Shown: in pieces, positions 48,201 through 61,045 of the stretch
Numbering within the stretch: the first letter of the stretch is position 1
Layout: each line of letters opens with the position of its first letter
Source of the DNA: Salvia splendens
Taxonomy: Eukaryota > Streptophyta > Magnoliopsida > Lamiales > Lamiaceae
Direction: 5' to 3'
Length of the DNA: 64,000 bases
Assembly (NCBI RefSeq): GCF_004379255.2
Contig: NC_056034.1
Coordinates: forward strand, 38,670,887-38,734,886
The notes under the pieces: generated by a model
Database searches by the model: none
Told to the model about the DNA's origin: nothing
The model's input: only the letters and a program-made list of their open reading frames with translations
Position numbers and translations under genes: made by a program

Positions 48201-51001
48201 TAAAAAATTTGAAAATGAATAAAACAAGTTGGATCACATCAACAAAAAGTAATTATATTTATAACCATATCAAATACTAATGCTTAATATCAGATTGAAA
48301 TCCAATGCTGTAATAAGTAGCAGCAGCCGAAATGGCAACATCAAGAAAGGAAATGGGAATCCTCAAGATCCAAGCAGGTAGAGAGTAGGACCACACCGGA
48401 AAAAACCCAAGATCACGTTGCTTGTACAACACAGGAAGCCTCAGTATGCTCAGTGCCATGTCTGAAAATCCATTGAACATTACTACATTCAGTGTGAAGA
48501 ACAGAGCGGCTAAGTAAATCCCACCGTCTGCTTCTGTTTTCTTGTGCATTTCTGTCCTTAAAAATATCGTCGACGTTATTTCCGCCATCACAACAAGCTG
48601 GAACAAGTACAGATCAAATAAAATAACTCATCCCAAAAAAAATCAGCTTATTAGAAAAGAGAGTCTATTTGGTCTATAAACTAGACCAATATGGAACACT
48701 GGAGTCCGTAACAGTACCTGAAATATTCTGAATATGTAAACAGGTGAATTTCTCTTCATAATGAGAAATTCTCGAGAAACATTAGCCTTGTCGAAAGGGA
48801 CGGATAAGCCGTCCCTCATTTGTGTTCCAATGTGAAACGACCAAAATGCTTCGGAAAATTGATCTGCGGAGACAAAACTGTAAGGCTGGTCTCTACGCGC
48901 CCAATACTGCTCTTGATCTTTCCTTGATGTTACTTGCTGAAGAAAGTCTGCAACTCCTTTTCTGTCGGGACATCTGAAGCCCAAGCTCTCGAAAAATTCT
49001 AGAACGTTCCGTTCAAGGCCTTGGTACACTATTCTCCCATCAGACAAGAGAATGATGTCGTCAAAGAGTTGGTAAGTCTCGGGTGCAGGCTGCAGCAGTG
49101 AAATGACAGCGGTTCCTCCAAGAATGTGGACGGATTGTTTTACTGAGTTCACGATTTGAAAGGTGGTCGAACTGTCCAAACCAGTTGATATCTTTTACTT
49201 TTCTCCTCTTGTTTGCAGACATTTTAAAAAATTTAATTCAAGTTACCTATTGTCACTCTTTTCTTCTCCCCTCCGGATATCCCTCGAAACAATTCGTTTC
49301 CAATCATGGTGTCAGCACAAATATCTAATCCCAATATCTACAAACAACTTGTTTAGTTAGTACTCTAAAATAAGATACACACAGTACAATATTGTATTTA
49401 CAATTAATTTGGAAATTTCTCATGATTCTTTAAGAACAATTAACCCCTTCACAAGGTTACCTTCATAATATAATCTGTCATTATACTGACCTCCTGCCCC
49501 TGAATCGAGGCCGCCTACAAGGACAAAACCATTCATATTAACGAACACGAACATGAACACAAAACCATATATATTTGGTTACATTACCTTCATGAAAATG
49601 TCAAGATCAGGATCTGGTTTGATGTTAGCCTCTTTCTCCCTCCTCAGTAATTCAGCTAGCATTTCTGCACATGTTCAAATTTATTACTATGCAGATTAAC
49701 AAACAGTAACAGAATTCGCATTTCCAAATCTTGGTAGCATGAAAAAAATATAAAATGAGATGAATGGTTATCATAAGAAGTTCAACTCCTTGACAGCGAG
49801 CAGAGTAAGCTAGCATTTCTCTGACTGTCAATTCTCCCAAGTGAATGTCATGCTGTCCTATATAAGCTGATGTTCGTTGTGGTATGAACTCCTCCATCCC
49901 GTGACCGTTGTGCGTTATTTTCCCCCTTAACTGTATTGTTTCATATAGAATGTACAAGTTGAGTCCATCTAAATACTGCTAAGCTCAAACTTGACTCGTT
50001 GCTGTTTCAATTCGAGCTTGAGATTTATTTATCAAGGCTCGCCAATAGCCAAGCAATTCGGTTAATTTATGCAAATGAACCTATTCATAGAAAGAAGTGT
50101 TACTTGTAATTCTTGATCAAGTTTCCTGCTAGTGCTGTGAGCAACGTTGTTTTTCCAGAACTCGGTGGTCCTAAAAGTAGAGTCATTCTGTAGAGAACCA
50201 ATTGATCAACCAAACGACATGTAAATAGTACTCGTACTAATATATTAATGTTTCTAAATGTGTGGATAAATATTACTACTACTACCTTCTGGCTCTGATG
50301 ATGCCATTCAGATCATGAAGAACTGATAGTGGTTTCTTTCGACTCGGTAGAATATGTAGCTTTGTCAATAAGCCCTTCAATAGTGAATTGGCTCATCTAT
50401 AGTTAGTTTAATTGTATAGAAATCATATGTAGTTGGATATATATGATTGAAATGTACCTGGACGATATTAGCAGCGAAGTTCCGTAGTGTTGGGAGTGCT
50501 CGGGTGCCCACATAAGTTAGAGCATCAACGCTAAGCTCCTCGAAATGAACTTCAACAGTTGGAAGATGAATCACCTCATATTATATTATGGTTCAGAAGT
50601 TGATGTGGTAACAACTTGTAATTTTAGTCTTGTCATGTTTGAGTTTTCAATGGAATAAACTAGACTCGGAGATGAGGCTGCAGTATGATTCTTAGGAAAG
50701 AATGAAGTTTAGAGTTTGCGGTGTTAAGTTACCAGTCGATACGAGGTTTGATGTTGAGCAGAAAGAGCTCATTGTCTTGGTGTGCAGTGTTGAGCAGTCT
50801 ATCAACTAGTTTTTTAGAGTCTGCTAATCCAATATTCATTACATCAACCTCTCTGGCGTCACCTTTCTCTTCCGAATACTGCATGCCTTTCCTTATACGC
50901 GCATACGTCGGGAGTCTCTGCAGCGCAGCCCATATCAGCGCCGCTTCGTCCTCGTCCCCTTCTCTACTCGACCATGACCATTCTCTGCTACCTTCTTCCA
51001 T
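45205..51001 (-). pseudogene. PDR-type ABCG transporter pseudogene
   Basis: Full-size PDR pumps export metabolites across the plasma membrane (order NBD1-TMD1-NBD2-TMD2). Exon 1 starts at the ATG at 51001 (MEEGSREWSW) and contains LIWAALQRLPTYARIRKG. NBD1 pieces: Walker A GPPSSGKTTL (50192-50106), [11 protein letters not shown] (~49900), signature [11 protein letters not shown] (~49260). TMD1 covers 48606-47640. NBD2 has Walker [11 protein letters not shown] (~47080), signature LSPEQRKRL and Walker [14 protein letters not shown] (46454-46762). TMD2 covers 45989-45205. Lesions: exon 1 and exon 2 do not join in frame (50733/50571); a one-base loss just after Walker A (~50133); the NBD1 segment with Walker B (expected before STGLDSS) is absent at 49195-49240; and TMD2 stops at 45205 after YGMITVAVKVDF, without the last helices. 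It is clearly non-functional. Confidence 0.88.
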
Positions 51002-51630
51002 TGATCTTTTCTGTTTTTTTTTTACTATCTTGCAACCTCTATACATATATTTTTACTGAAGACAATTTCCAATTTACTGTTTAGAATCCTATCTCTGTCG
51101 CTGTTAAAGTTATTTTTATATAAGTGGAATTGCTAAGTCAATGTCGTTTTAGGTGTAAATTGGCCGGCCAAGTTTAAAGTTGGCACATATATATGGATTA
51201 CTATAGCCTTTAGCCAAATATTTTTGTTCTTATGTTGCTAACATAATTATATAGACCACATTATACTGCGACAGCATCTTACATATCCGTTACATAGGAC
51301 ATTCATGTACGGTTGTATTTGTGATTTTCATTCGTCTATTTGTGATTTTATGGTTTATGATTGGTTGAGTAAAAAACATGTTCAACGTCGTCGTGCAACT
51401 AACCAATATCACCCTTAGCCTGATAGAATTAGCCAGAAACCAAGCAAGCTGACACGATTGATATTACTACGCAATGTAGTCTAGAATTTCTGCAAATAAT
51501 AATCGAAATTGGGGATTCAACTTCCATGGAGTTGACATGCCATGGCCTGTACACAATGCACTTGCTTCTATCTAATTCCTATCATGCTGCTACTTGAGTA
51601 AATACAAACTGTATTCACTTGGAGCTGACA

Positions 51631-54600
51631 CTACTGGGCACGCATTTGTTGCATCAGTATCTCCTCAATGCTATCAGCGAAAGTTGACATGTTATGGCGT
51701 GTGAGTGCGTTCAACGAGTTTGCCATTTCCTAATGAATCGTAACACAACAGAAACATCAACATTAAGCACAAAAACAAAAACAAAAACAATACTGATTTT
51801 CATGGCAAACATAAAGTTTTTCTTCAGTGATGTCTGCCTATGTAAAGATGTATGATCACAGTGAAAAATGCTTTTTAACCTTGCTATTCAAGAACTAACT
51901 GAGAACTGTTTCACAGAAATGCAAGACAACAGTATTTTCAGAGCAGATGAAGAACCAGAAATCGGAAAGCTTGATGGCCCATATACATATATAGGGACTT
52001 TGAATAAGCTTGTAGTACTTAAGAAACGGTTTAGGATTTTGTTTCACGATGTCCATGTTCAAGAAGTAGAATGATTGCATAAAGTGTGCGGAGGAAGTTC
52101 TCTGATATCTATGAAAGGTAGACGTAAAGAGCAAGCTGCCTTGGAAACGAAAAGAACACACACCACTTACCAAAATCTTGCAAAGAAAGCTCAAAGAAAT
52201 TTCTTTAGAATACTGGCTTGTGCTCTTGAGTGATATTAGCTCCAATGCCAGATCTGATAATGGCCAACCTTGAGGCAACTTTATGAAAGCATCAATCCCA
52301 CCTACCACATGAGCTACTATTGTGTCCTCCCTGTCTAGGTACTCAAACGAGTGTCTGAAAGAATACAATGTTATAACTTGAAAATAATTTGATAAAGAAA
52401 ACTAATATAAAAATGCAAAACAAGCCAACAAAAGGGAAAATAAGAAATAATAAAGGAAAAATGCAACCCCTCCAAGATGACAAATTCAACAAAAGGGAAA
52501 ATAAGAAATAATAAGAAAAAAAAAAGAAAAGAAAAACTAAAGCTGAATTATTGTGTCAAAAGTTCATCACTCTCATTGGTGTTTTTTATTTATTAAATAT
52601 TCATTTTTACAGTTTTAACTACCAATATCTACTAGATTCAACCCCTCCAAGATGACAAATTCAAAACTACACTGGGCAAAGTGAACAAATATTATAAGCT
52701 CAATTTACGAACCAATGAACCATAACACTGACCTTGAGTTATTTGCATGCTTGACAACAAATCGTCTAAGTGAAGAAAGGGCAATTCTATCTTGCACCCT
52801 TCTCACAAGAAGTTCCAAGGACGACCTGGTCTCAGTGACTGAGTATGCAGAATAATGCTGCCTGGAGGCACAACGGTAAAAAAATCATACAACTAATAAA
52901 CACAATACAAAATAGAATAGACAACAGAGCCTTAGATTCAGCATTTCTTACGGAACTATAAAGATAGGCCTTCAAGCAAATAGAACTAAGATAAACTTGG
53001 TGTATATCAATAGATTACAAAATTTTGAAAGTACAATGATGCATTTCCAGTCATGGTTATTAAAACCTTTCAAATCCCACCACAAGTTATGAGCACAGGG
53101 AAAGATCTAGTTGGGGTGTTTATATACAAACTAATGCTTGTATAGATTCTGAGTAAAAGGTCTAGTGGAGAAAATGTAAGAAATATTTATGTAGGATAGC
53201 TACAACATAATTCATGGGTAAAATCTTTACAGGAAATAACAGGATGCAATAATGGAAGCTATACCATTTGCCCTAGTATTGTTATTGTCATTTATTGTGC
53301 ATGGATACATATATGTGACTCTGATATGCGGCCTATGCTACAATACAATTTAAGTCATAACAAGCATAAATCCCTGGATAGTTACACAGCAGTTGGTATC
53401 CCTAAAATACAGTAGTATATCAAAAAAAACCAAAGCATGTTCGATATTTCAAATCTTCAGCTAGATAAATAAACAAAATTAAAGGCTAATTAATTTGAGG
53501 AATCAAAATCAGAAATTAATGGGGTGAGACTAAAGATGGCTGGAGTTACATACACAAGAAGGCACTCTCTGATTTTATCTAAGGTGAAAGGTAAACTAAT
53601 AGATTTTTGGAATAGTTACATTTTAGTTTCATGCCCTGCAAGAACAAAGGAAAGGCTTAAGGTTTGGCATAAATGGAGATTAAATAATCTTCGGAATTTT
53701 TAAGCAATTGATTATGTTAACTTCTTATTTAACTGTTACATAGGTTAAGGTTTTGTGTTTTTCTCATATCTATCCCCTCCCTCGATAATCAAACTCCTTA
53801 CAGCAGGTACACAAGGATTATGCAACCTCCTAATATTGCCAACCCTCTAAAAGTAACCATCTGGCATATAATTCACATTCATTCTATTTTTATCTACTAT
53901 GCCTTTGATCATCATTCACTACCCAAAAAAACATAAAACCTACACCTGCAAACTAAGCCCGAGCATGCTGTGCATCATAGCAAGGAAAATTCCTTAGTGG
54001 TGATACAACTTAGCAATTAGCCAATTACTATTTTTCATCATCAGTCCTCTCTGATGACAGCCAGAGAGCATTCGGCAACAATCTTTTTCTTGCCACTCCT
54101 AGAGCATTTACCTATATGTCAAGGCTTTTTTAAGTCATTGAACATTCATGATCCCAAAGAGGCAAACCAACTAAATATCTCGCTGAATAATTTTAATTAT
54201 AAACCCCAATACAAACAATAAAAACAAGAGCAAGAAAGACAACACTGAAAGAACTTACAAACCTAAAAGCTTTTGTGGAATCAAGAATGTCACCAATGTA
54301 TACGTCATTTGGAAATATCTATACCATTCAACAGGGAACAAGATTAGCAAATAAGATGTTAAAGCTGTAACAACATGATTTTAAACAATCACGAAGATAA
54401 TCAAAGAGTATAACTGAAATAGCCAAGTTCAAGCAACATAAATTTTCCCATAATGTTGGTTGTAATGTTGCTCTCATCTGAAAAGAATTTTATTATGAAT
54501 TGTAGCCAAATAATGAAGAGCACAGCCCACCTCAGCATTCTTTGGTTCCCATACGTCATCCACAATGTCTATTATCAGTTCATGATTCAATTCCAAGGGT

Positions 54601-57273
54601 TCAATGATACTTTCAATATCCTGTTGGTGCAGTACAGTTTCAAAATATGGAATATATGTCTTCAAGGATAATCTGATGTTGTTCCCCTCAATCTCGATCA
54701 CTTTGACACCTGCAAATGCTTCCTCAATTTTCTCAACAGCTTCAAACCTGACAACTCAACAGTTAAGTGGCAACTTATAAAGAGAAGGAGAACAATGACT
54801 CAAAATTTTCTGAAAGGACCAAAAACCTTTTAAAATTAGAATCAAGATCTTGCAATGACTTCAAAGTTCTCTTTTTCTTCTCGATCTGATGACTCAATTC
54901 TAAGATCTGAACATAAAGCAGAAAAAGGCACAAATGTTCAATAGACAGTGGTTTTGCTTGCCAACGAAGAATTGAACTGAGATGAGTTTAAGCAATGGGG
55001 GGCGAAGAAAGCGGACTGCAATTTAGAGTATCATCTAAGTTCCATGAAGCTAAAGAATAATAATAAACATATAACAACTATTATACCATTTCACTGTTGA
55101 ATTTACAAATAAAAAAGAAGCATGCTTTTGAGAAAAAATAGGATACTACATTCTCCTCACTTAATTTAACCACATATGATGCTTCACGATTATTAAAGTA
55201 AGTGCATATTAGTGTTGAACCAAGCTTCATAAACCTTAAAGTTGGAGCTTTGTTCATTAGAAGAGTTAGCACGGCCATCTGCTAAAGATGAGAGGTCTAT
55301 TTGAGTATTCCTGTTTGCACCCTCATTCTGCAGAAAGAATATCAAGCTTTAGCTGGTTAGTAACTTAATATGAGTAATAAAAAGAAATATAATCTCTCTT
55401 CAAGAGTACCCACTACCCAACTTATCATTCAAGATCTATGGCTTCAATTTTGAGAGGAAAAGGCCCATAGTTCAGATAAATAAACATATACAGATAAGCA
55501 TGCCAGAAAACTGATGTAATGCTAGGTATTGTAACTTATTCAAAACAGTAAAATGTTAGGTCTTTGATCCTTCTTTTCCCTCCCTCTGAATTGGTCATCT
55601 AAACTGAAAATTGAGGGGGCAGGAGGTGAATATATATTATGTGTCTCAAGTATATTATTTTGATATAGAAGCAGATTATACGACTTTCACTTGCCCAACA
55701 CAGCTCCAAAATTTCACAATTGAAAAACTTTTAGCTAATCAATGGATATCCAAAATCCTATCTCCATAGAATATAAATTGAATTACTTACTGCAAAATGC
55801 ACTTCAAAATTTCACCCATTTTGTGATCTCCAAAATCCTGTCTCCATAGAATATAAATTGAATTACTTACTGCAAAATGCACTTCAAAATTTCTCCCATT
55901 TTGTGATCACTGATTTTTTCTACTGAAACACATGTTTTTAACTTATATCAGATCGCCTAATTTACTATTGTGCGCTCATCTTTCCTTTCTGTATGAAAAG
56001 TATTTCCTTTAAGGCAGAGAATAGATGGGTAATGCCACAGATGCATGGGGTTCGGACCCAGTAGCAATACTATGGCATAACATGCTCTGCTGCTGGAGCA
56101 TTCATTCTCAATTAAAGTTGCTAGAAGAGTCCATAAAACACTTATAAGGATAAAGCATTTCCCTTTTGCGGATCACATTGCATTAAACACTCTCATAAAG
56201 TAGTCCATTCGCTTCCTTGTGTTTATTTTGGCATTAACAGTTTTATCCTTCCATAATGTCCCTCCTCTCACCCCCTCTTCTAGTCCCTTCCACCAACAGA
56301 TGACTCCCCGTGTTCTACCAACATTCACTAACCCTGCTACCACCATTTGCTATATTTTATTATTAACATACACCTTTCTGGAAAAGGACTCTTAAACCAG
56401 GAATAGGCTGGCATCAAAATATCTGAGCAAAAATAATTTTAGCATGCCTAAGCGAACTGCAATTGTCTTTGGCATTGAAGAAATTACTCTAAGACCAAGC
56501 AAAAGAACTCCTTTAAATACTTTGGATCAAGTAACGAACCCGTGACTCTATAAATTCCAATAAGCAACATAATTTCTCCAGCTCAGTATCCAGTTTCTCA
56601 TAGTCTGCATTTCAGGAAAATAACACAAAATGATATAAATTTATAAAATACAGAAAGCTACATAATTATTCTTAAAAGTAAGAGATGAAATGCCCACCTT
56701 CCACGCATCTCCTTTGAAGCTCCCCAACTTCATGTTCGACGGCTACATTCTCACCCTCCACTTCGCTAAGCTCCTTGGTCAATTGCCCCAGTATTTCATC
56801 TAAAGTTTTAAAAATCAACCAATTTTGACCAGCCAAAAATAATAAATGTAATAATTTACAATAATACTCCATTTTCAGATAACTAGCATATCTTACCTAG
56901 GTCTTCCCGTGATAACGAGCTTAAATCCGATAACAACTCCGACGAAATCCAATCAATTTTACTCTGAGAAAAAGGTAAATTCTCAATCGATTCGAAACAA
57001 GAAAGAGAACAAAAAAAATAGTTTTCCAGTCGCATACCTCAAGCTCAGAACCGACGTCATTTATTAACTTCTCCACCTCCCCAACTCCAAGTTCAGAATT
57101 TTCATCGACATTTCTGAGCTCCGCAATATCACTGTCGTTCATAGTAAAACATAGCGAATGTGAAACCCTTTTCATTCTTTAAGGAAAATTCCACCATAAG
57201 ATTTCGCATTTTGAGTGAAATTGCAGTACCTTTGGAGAACGTTGAGATCAATTACTTGAGGGGAAATACTCAT
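51631..57273 (-). CDS. Unrecognised 409-residue coiled-coil protein, 12 exons
   Basis: I do not recognise the family. Twelve exons join in frame, each with GT-AG borders: 57273-57230, 57131-57038, 56963-56897, 56799-56698, 56604-56540, 55327-55235, 54906-54827, 54747-54531, 54318-54263, 52861-52733, 52354-52171, 51729-51631 (1230 nt including TAG). The protein starts MSISPQVIDLNVLQ. Acidic helical heptad-like segments (exons 2-5 and 7, e.g. LTKELSEVEGENVAVEHEV) predict coiled coils. The C-terminal half (from FEAVEKIEEAFAG) alternates strands and helices (VKVIEIEGNNIRLSLKTYIP; LELNHELIIDIVDDVW), compatible with an RWD-like fold. There is no signal peptide or membrane segment. Intron 9 (1.4 kb) is the longest. 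RWD plus coiled coil is typical of kinetochore-type proteins, but that is only a guess. The open exons and consistent phases indicate a functional gene. Confidence 0.82.
55749..55908. repeat. 80-bp tandem duplication in an intron
   Basis: Two copies (55749-55828 and 55829-55908) share TCTCCATAGAATATAAATTG and ACTTACTGCAAAATGCACTT with very few differences. They lie in intron 5 of the coiled-coil gene. Confidence 0.88.
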
Positions 57274-57548
57274 GATTTTTTTCTCCCAAAATTTTCTTCC
57301 TGCAGTTTTTTGAAAAAAATATGTTCTATCTATATAGATCTGTCATTTGAAATCCCGCCAAACGACAATGATTTAACTTTTTCCTTTCGATCAAAAGTCA
57401 GTTTAAATTTAACATTTTAATTAAACAATTTAACCTAAGTAATTTAACGTTTTCAATTTATAAATATTTTATATACTTCTTCCGTACAAGAACAAAATAT
57501 AATCGTAGCCAAGTGGACGAATCAAAGTAGAATTTGGAATGTAGGATG
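57274..57548. other. Upstream region of the coiled-coil gene
   Basis: The ~275 bp between the start codon of the minus-strand coiled-coil gene and the hAT target duplication must hold its promoter, unless the element now forms part of it. No TATA box is evident. Confidence 0.35.
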
Positions 57549-57565
57549 GATGAATCTATACGTCA

Positions 57566-57735
57566 CCACGGTTCGGGAACCGGCGGTTCACGATTCGGAA
57601 CCGCCGGTTCCGGTTCAAGAAAGGCGTGAACCAGAACCGGCCCGGCCAAGGTTCGGCAGTTCCGATTCCTGAACCGTGAAACGCCGGAACCGCCGGTGCA
57701 TATCCGGTTCCGGGCCGGTTCGGCGGTTCATTTTA
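57566..57735. repeat. Left subterminal CCGGTTC array of hAT 2
   Basis: A dense run of GGTTC, GAACC and CCGGCGG motifs in both orientations. The counterpart at 60725-61020 has the same character. Confidence 0.7.
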
Positions 57736-58008
57736 TAAAAAAAAAATTTACATTGTAAATTTGTAATTCAAGTAAAAAATGTAAATATATTTGCATAAAT
57801 AAAATTAGAATAAAGCGATGTACAAATGCAATTTTATTGATATAAATTACAAATTACAACTTTAAAATTACAAATTACAACTTAAAATTTACAAATTACA
57901 ACTTCAAAATTATAAATTACAAAAGACTTAAAGTCTTGATTACAATTTACAAATTACATATTCGAAACAAGTGGGAGAAAAAAAAAATAAAGGAAAAGGA
58001 CTTGAGCT

Positions 58009-58033
58009 CAACTTAAATTTAAAATTTAAGTTG
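58009..58033. repeat. 25-bp palindrome downstream of transposase 2
   Basis: Identical to the palindrome at 20706-20730 of hAT 1, and likewise about 100-130 bp beyond the transposase stop. Confidence 0.8.
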
Positions 58034-58135
58034 AGATGCATATATATCATCAATGCTCAATTGCATTTTGGAATCAAAGTCCACGTAGTTCTCTTACCAT
58101 GCTTACCTATTTGGCTTGATCGGAGGAATTGGCGC

Positions 58136-60454
58136 CTACTCTTCTTCGTCGGGGAAGTAGTCTTGGTCGGGTTGTACTACTTGATTATCCCAATCCGGTT
58201 CTTGGTCTCTAATTTCGGCGGAGCACCAATCATCAAGTAACATGATGGCTTCCATGTTTTGCCCGGTGAGTCTACTTCTTCTGTCGTCCAAGCCGTTGCC
58301 TCCAACACTAAAGGCGGACTCGACGGCGACAGTGGAAGCCGGAACCGAAAAGATCTCCTTGGCCATTGATGCAAGGATGGAAAAATCTTTCTCGTGTGAT
58401 CCCCACCAATCTAGGACGTCGATTTATTGGGGAACGGGACCTCCTTCTTCCTCATTGAATGAAAAGTGTGAGTCAAAATATAAATCTAACTCACTTGCCG
58501 AATTTGACGTCCTTCCTCCGCTGCTAAAGCCGTATAGGTCCGCCAATTGAGATTGAGCGTCGGGGTCATCAACTTGGAAGAAGCCAAAGTTATGTGTTTG
58601 ACGGAGGGTCTAGGTCTCACTTGGTGGGTACTGTTGTACTTGGCTTCGTAATCGTGAAAGAGAGCCCGCAAGTCGAACTCAAAACTTCTTTGGAGGGTTG
58701 GGAGGTGGGGGAGGTTTATTTGGAATGTTTGGGCTAGGTTTATGTAGTTGCCATCGTCCTCGTCATTTTGCAAAGCTCGGAGTGGTTCAAGATCAATAGA
58801 AGCCAAATTGTTGTAATAAAATTCTAAAATTTTTAAAGTACCAACTAGTTTCTACTTTGGGTCCAAAACTTTGGCAAGTAAAAAAATCGTTGGAATCTCA
58901 TTGAAATACTTGAGCCATTTTTCAACCATGTAATATAAAACACACATTAACTCAAGATTGTTTGCGGAATTTTTCATTGCAGTTTTATAACCAAGTGATA
59001 TGTACATGCAATGTTCTAAAACACGAACGGATGTTCAATAATACACACTTGATAACTCAACGGTGGCATTTCGAAAACCTTTGAATAGTTTAAATAAGCT
59101 CATGCTTTGATCCCAACAAGAAGAGGTTAGATATAAATCATCAACAGGGAAAGTTCTATAAAAATCAACCAAATATTCTATATGCTCTAATGTAGAATGC
59201 AACATATCATATATAGAGTTCCATCTAGTAGACACGTCTAAAGTAAAAGTTGTGTACCTTATTTTCTTCGAGTGGCAATACTTCTTCCACGCCTTGCCAA
59301 TTTGAGGCTTCCAGTGGATCAAGGATACAGCTGTAGTAATAGGTTGAATATGTCTTTGCCATAAAGACAAAGCATCTTGTACATATAAGTTTAAAATATG
59401 ACAAATACATCGTTGGTGAAAATACTTACCACTTATCACCGGGGAGCAAGCCGCAATTAAATTGGGTATACTTGCGGTGTTAGCGGTTGCGTTATCAAAA
59501 CCAACCGAAAATATCTTGTTGCATAACTCATAATCATTCAAAACTTGAATAATTAAAGATGCAATTGCTTGTGCGATGTGTGGGGAAGGAAATTGTCTAA
59601 AACCAATTAAACGTTTATTTAAAGACCAACTATTGTCTATAAAATGACATGAAATTCCCATGTAAGAATTTCGTTGGAAAGAATCCGTCCACACATCGGA
59701 GCAAATATTAACTTTGTGCCCCAAGTTGGATAGAAATTTTCCAACTTCTCTTTTTTTGTCAAAAAACTGACGGTTGTTAGATCTTTGAGCAGTAGAGGGG
59801 GAAATTCTTTTTGTAGCAACATTAAAAGCGGTTTGCATAGTAACTTCATATTTTTTGTCATTAAAAAAATTAAACGGCAAATGTTTCATTGCCGCCCATC
59901 TCACCATAGCATCGGTAACATTTTTGGGATCATATTTAAATAGAGGCGTACCTGTTTGAGACGATGAGCCGGCGGGGAAGTTTATTTGGCTTTGGGACTT
60001 AGTATGCCCATATTCCACGGGGTGTTTTGTCTTCAAATGGCGATGGAGAGTACCATATCCCCCACCGGTTCCAAATGGATAGACTTTATCGCAATAGTTG
60101 CAGTATGCTTTGAACTCACTTGTCTCCACGGTAGTGGTCGGATCATTAGGATGTGAAATTACCACCGGGACCAAGTAACAAGGCCGCATTTCGATCTTCT
60201 TCCTCCTACGAAAATTATACAACTAAGTAAAAATACTAACACAAAAATAAAACACATAGACACATAGATGTTGAAAAATGAAATTATGAATTTAATAAAA
60301 TGAATTAACAAAAAACTAAAATATATTAGAACTTACTTGAGCTCGAAGAGCGGCTCGCCTTCCCACCTCCTCTAGGGGCTCGTCGACGACGAGTATCACT
60401 TTGGTCTTGGGCAATTCCCTTGCCCCGATCACCACCACGACGAGATGAAGACAT
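58136..60454 (-). pseudogene. Ac-like hAT transposase pseudogene 2
   Basis: Exon 1 begins at the ATG at 60454 (MSSSRRGGDRGKGIAQ) and ends at a GT donor near 60337. Exon 2 begins after an AG near 60206 and stays open to 59035. It includes the BED-type zinc finger (CNYCDKVYPFGTGGGYG ... HLKTKHP), the TDSFQRNSYMG block and VGFDNATANTASI. At 59035 a TGA stop replaces the TGC Cys codon of the related element (after NATVELSSVYY). Downstream, 58806-58486 and 58366-58136 (VPASTVAVESAFSVGG, NMEAIMLLDDW, the hAT C-terminal dimerisation block) are in other frames. It is less decayed than copy 1, but still broken. Confidence 0.87.
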
Positions 60455-61045
60455 GATATTTATGGAAATTGAAAGTGGATAATAGAGAGTAGTGTGATTG
60501 TGTGAAGATGATAACGTGAACAACGTGAGTAAATTATGAGTGCAAATAAAGTAAACAACTTGAGAGAATGAGGATGGAGAATAGAGAAATTGAGATTGAG
60601 AAGAGAAATTTTTATTAACATAAGAATGGGGTGAGTAGAAATGAAGAGGAGGGAGGGTATTTATAGGGGAAAATTGTGATTAAATTTTAAAAAAAAATTC
60701 AAATTTCGAAAATTTGAAAATCATGCGGAACCGCTGGAACCGCCGGTTTTAGTCGGAAACCACCGGTTTTAGGCGGAAAACCTCCGGTTTCGTCAACGGT
60801 TTCTGACAAAAACCGGCGTCCGCGGCAGTGGTTTCTGAAAAGGCTAGGAGTAGGCCTGAAAACTTGTCGGGAACCGCCGGTTACGGTTCTTCCAAAATCG
60901 AAACCTGAACCGGCCCGGCGAAATCGGCGGTTCCGGTCACAGTTCGAACAACCGCCGACGGTTCCGGTTCCGGTTCGGAACCGCCGGTGACGGTTCCGGG
61001 CTGGTTCGTCCGGTTCGGTTCGGTTTGGGGACCTCTCGATGAATC

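Larger units (their letters stand above)
57557..61037 (-). mobile_element. hAT transposon 2 (3.5 kb), TSD GATGAATC
   Basis: Identical 8-bp duplications GATGAATC (57549-57556 and 61038-61045) flank an element with short imperfect ends (TATACGTCACCA on the left; complement of the right, GAGAGGTCCCCA). The minus strand encodes an Ac-like transposase closely similar to that of the element at 20158-24058. GGTTC/CCGG/ACCGCCGG motifs crowd both subterminal zones (57566-57735 and 60725-61020). It inserted about 280 bp upstream of the coiled-coil gene. Confidence 0.88.

Noticed and set aside
51868..52074. Plus-strand 68-residue open frame
   Set aside because: It lies over intron 11 of the minus-strand coiled-coil gene and shows no motif.
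56030..56080. tRNA-like GGTTCGGACCC box
   Set aside because: No acceptor or anticodon stems can be formed around it; it lies in an intron of the coiled-coil gene.
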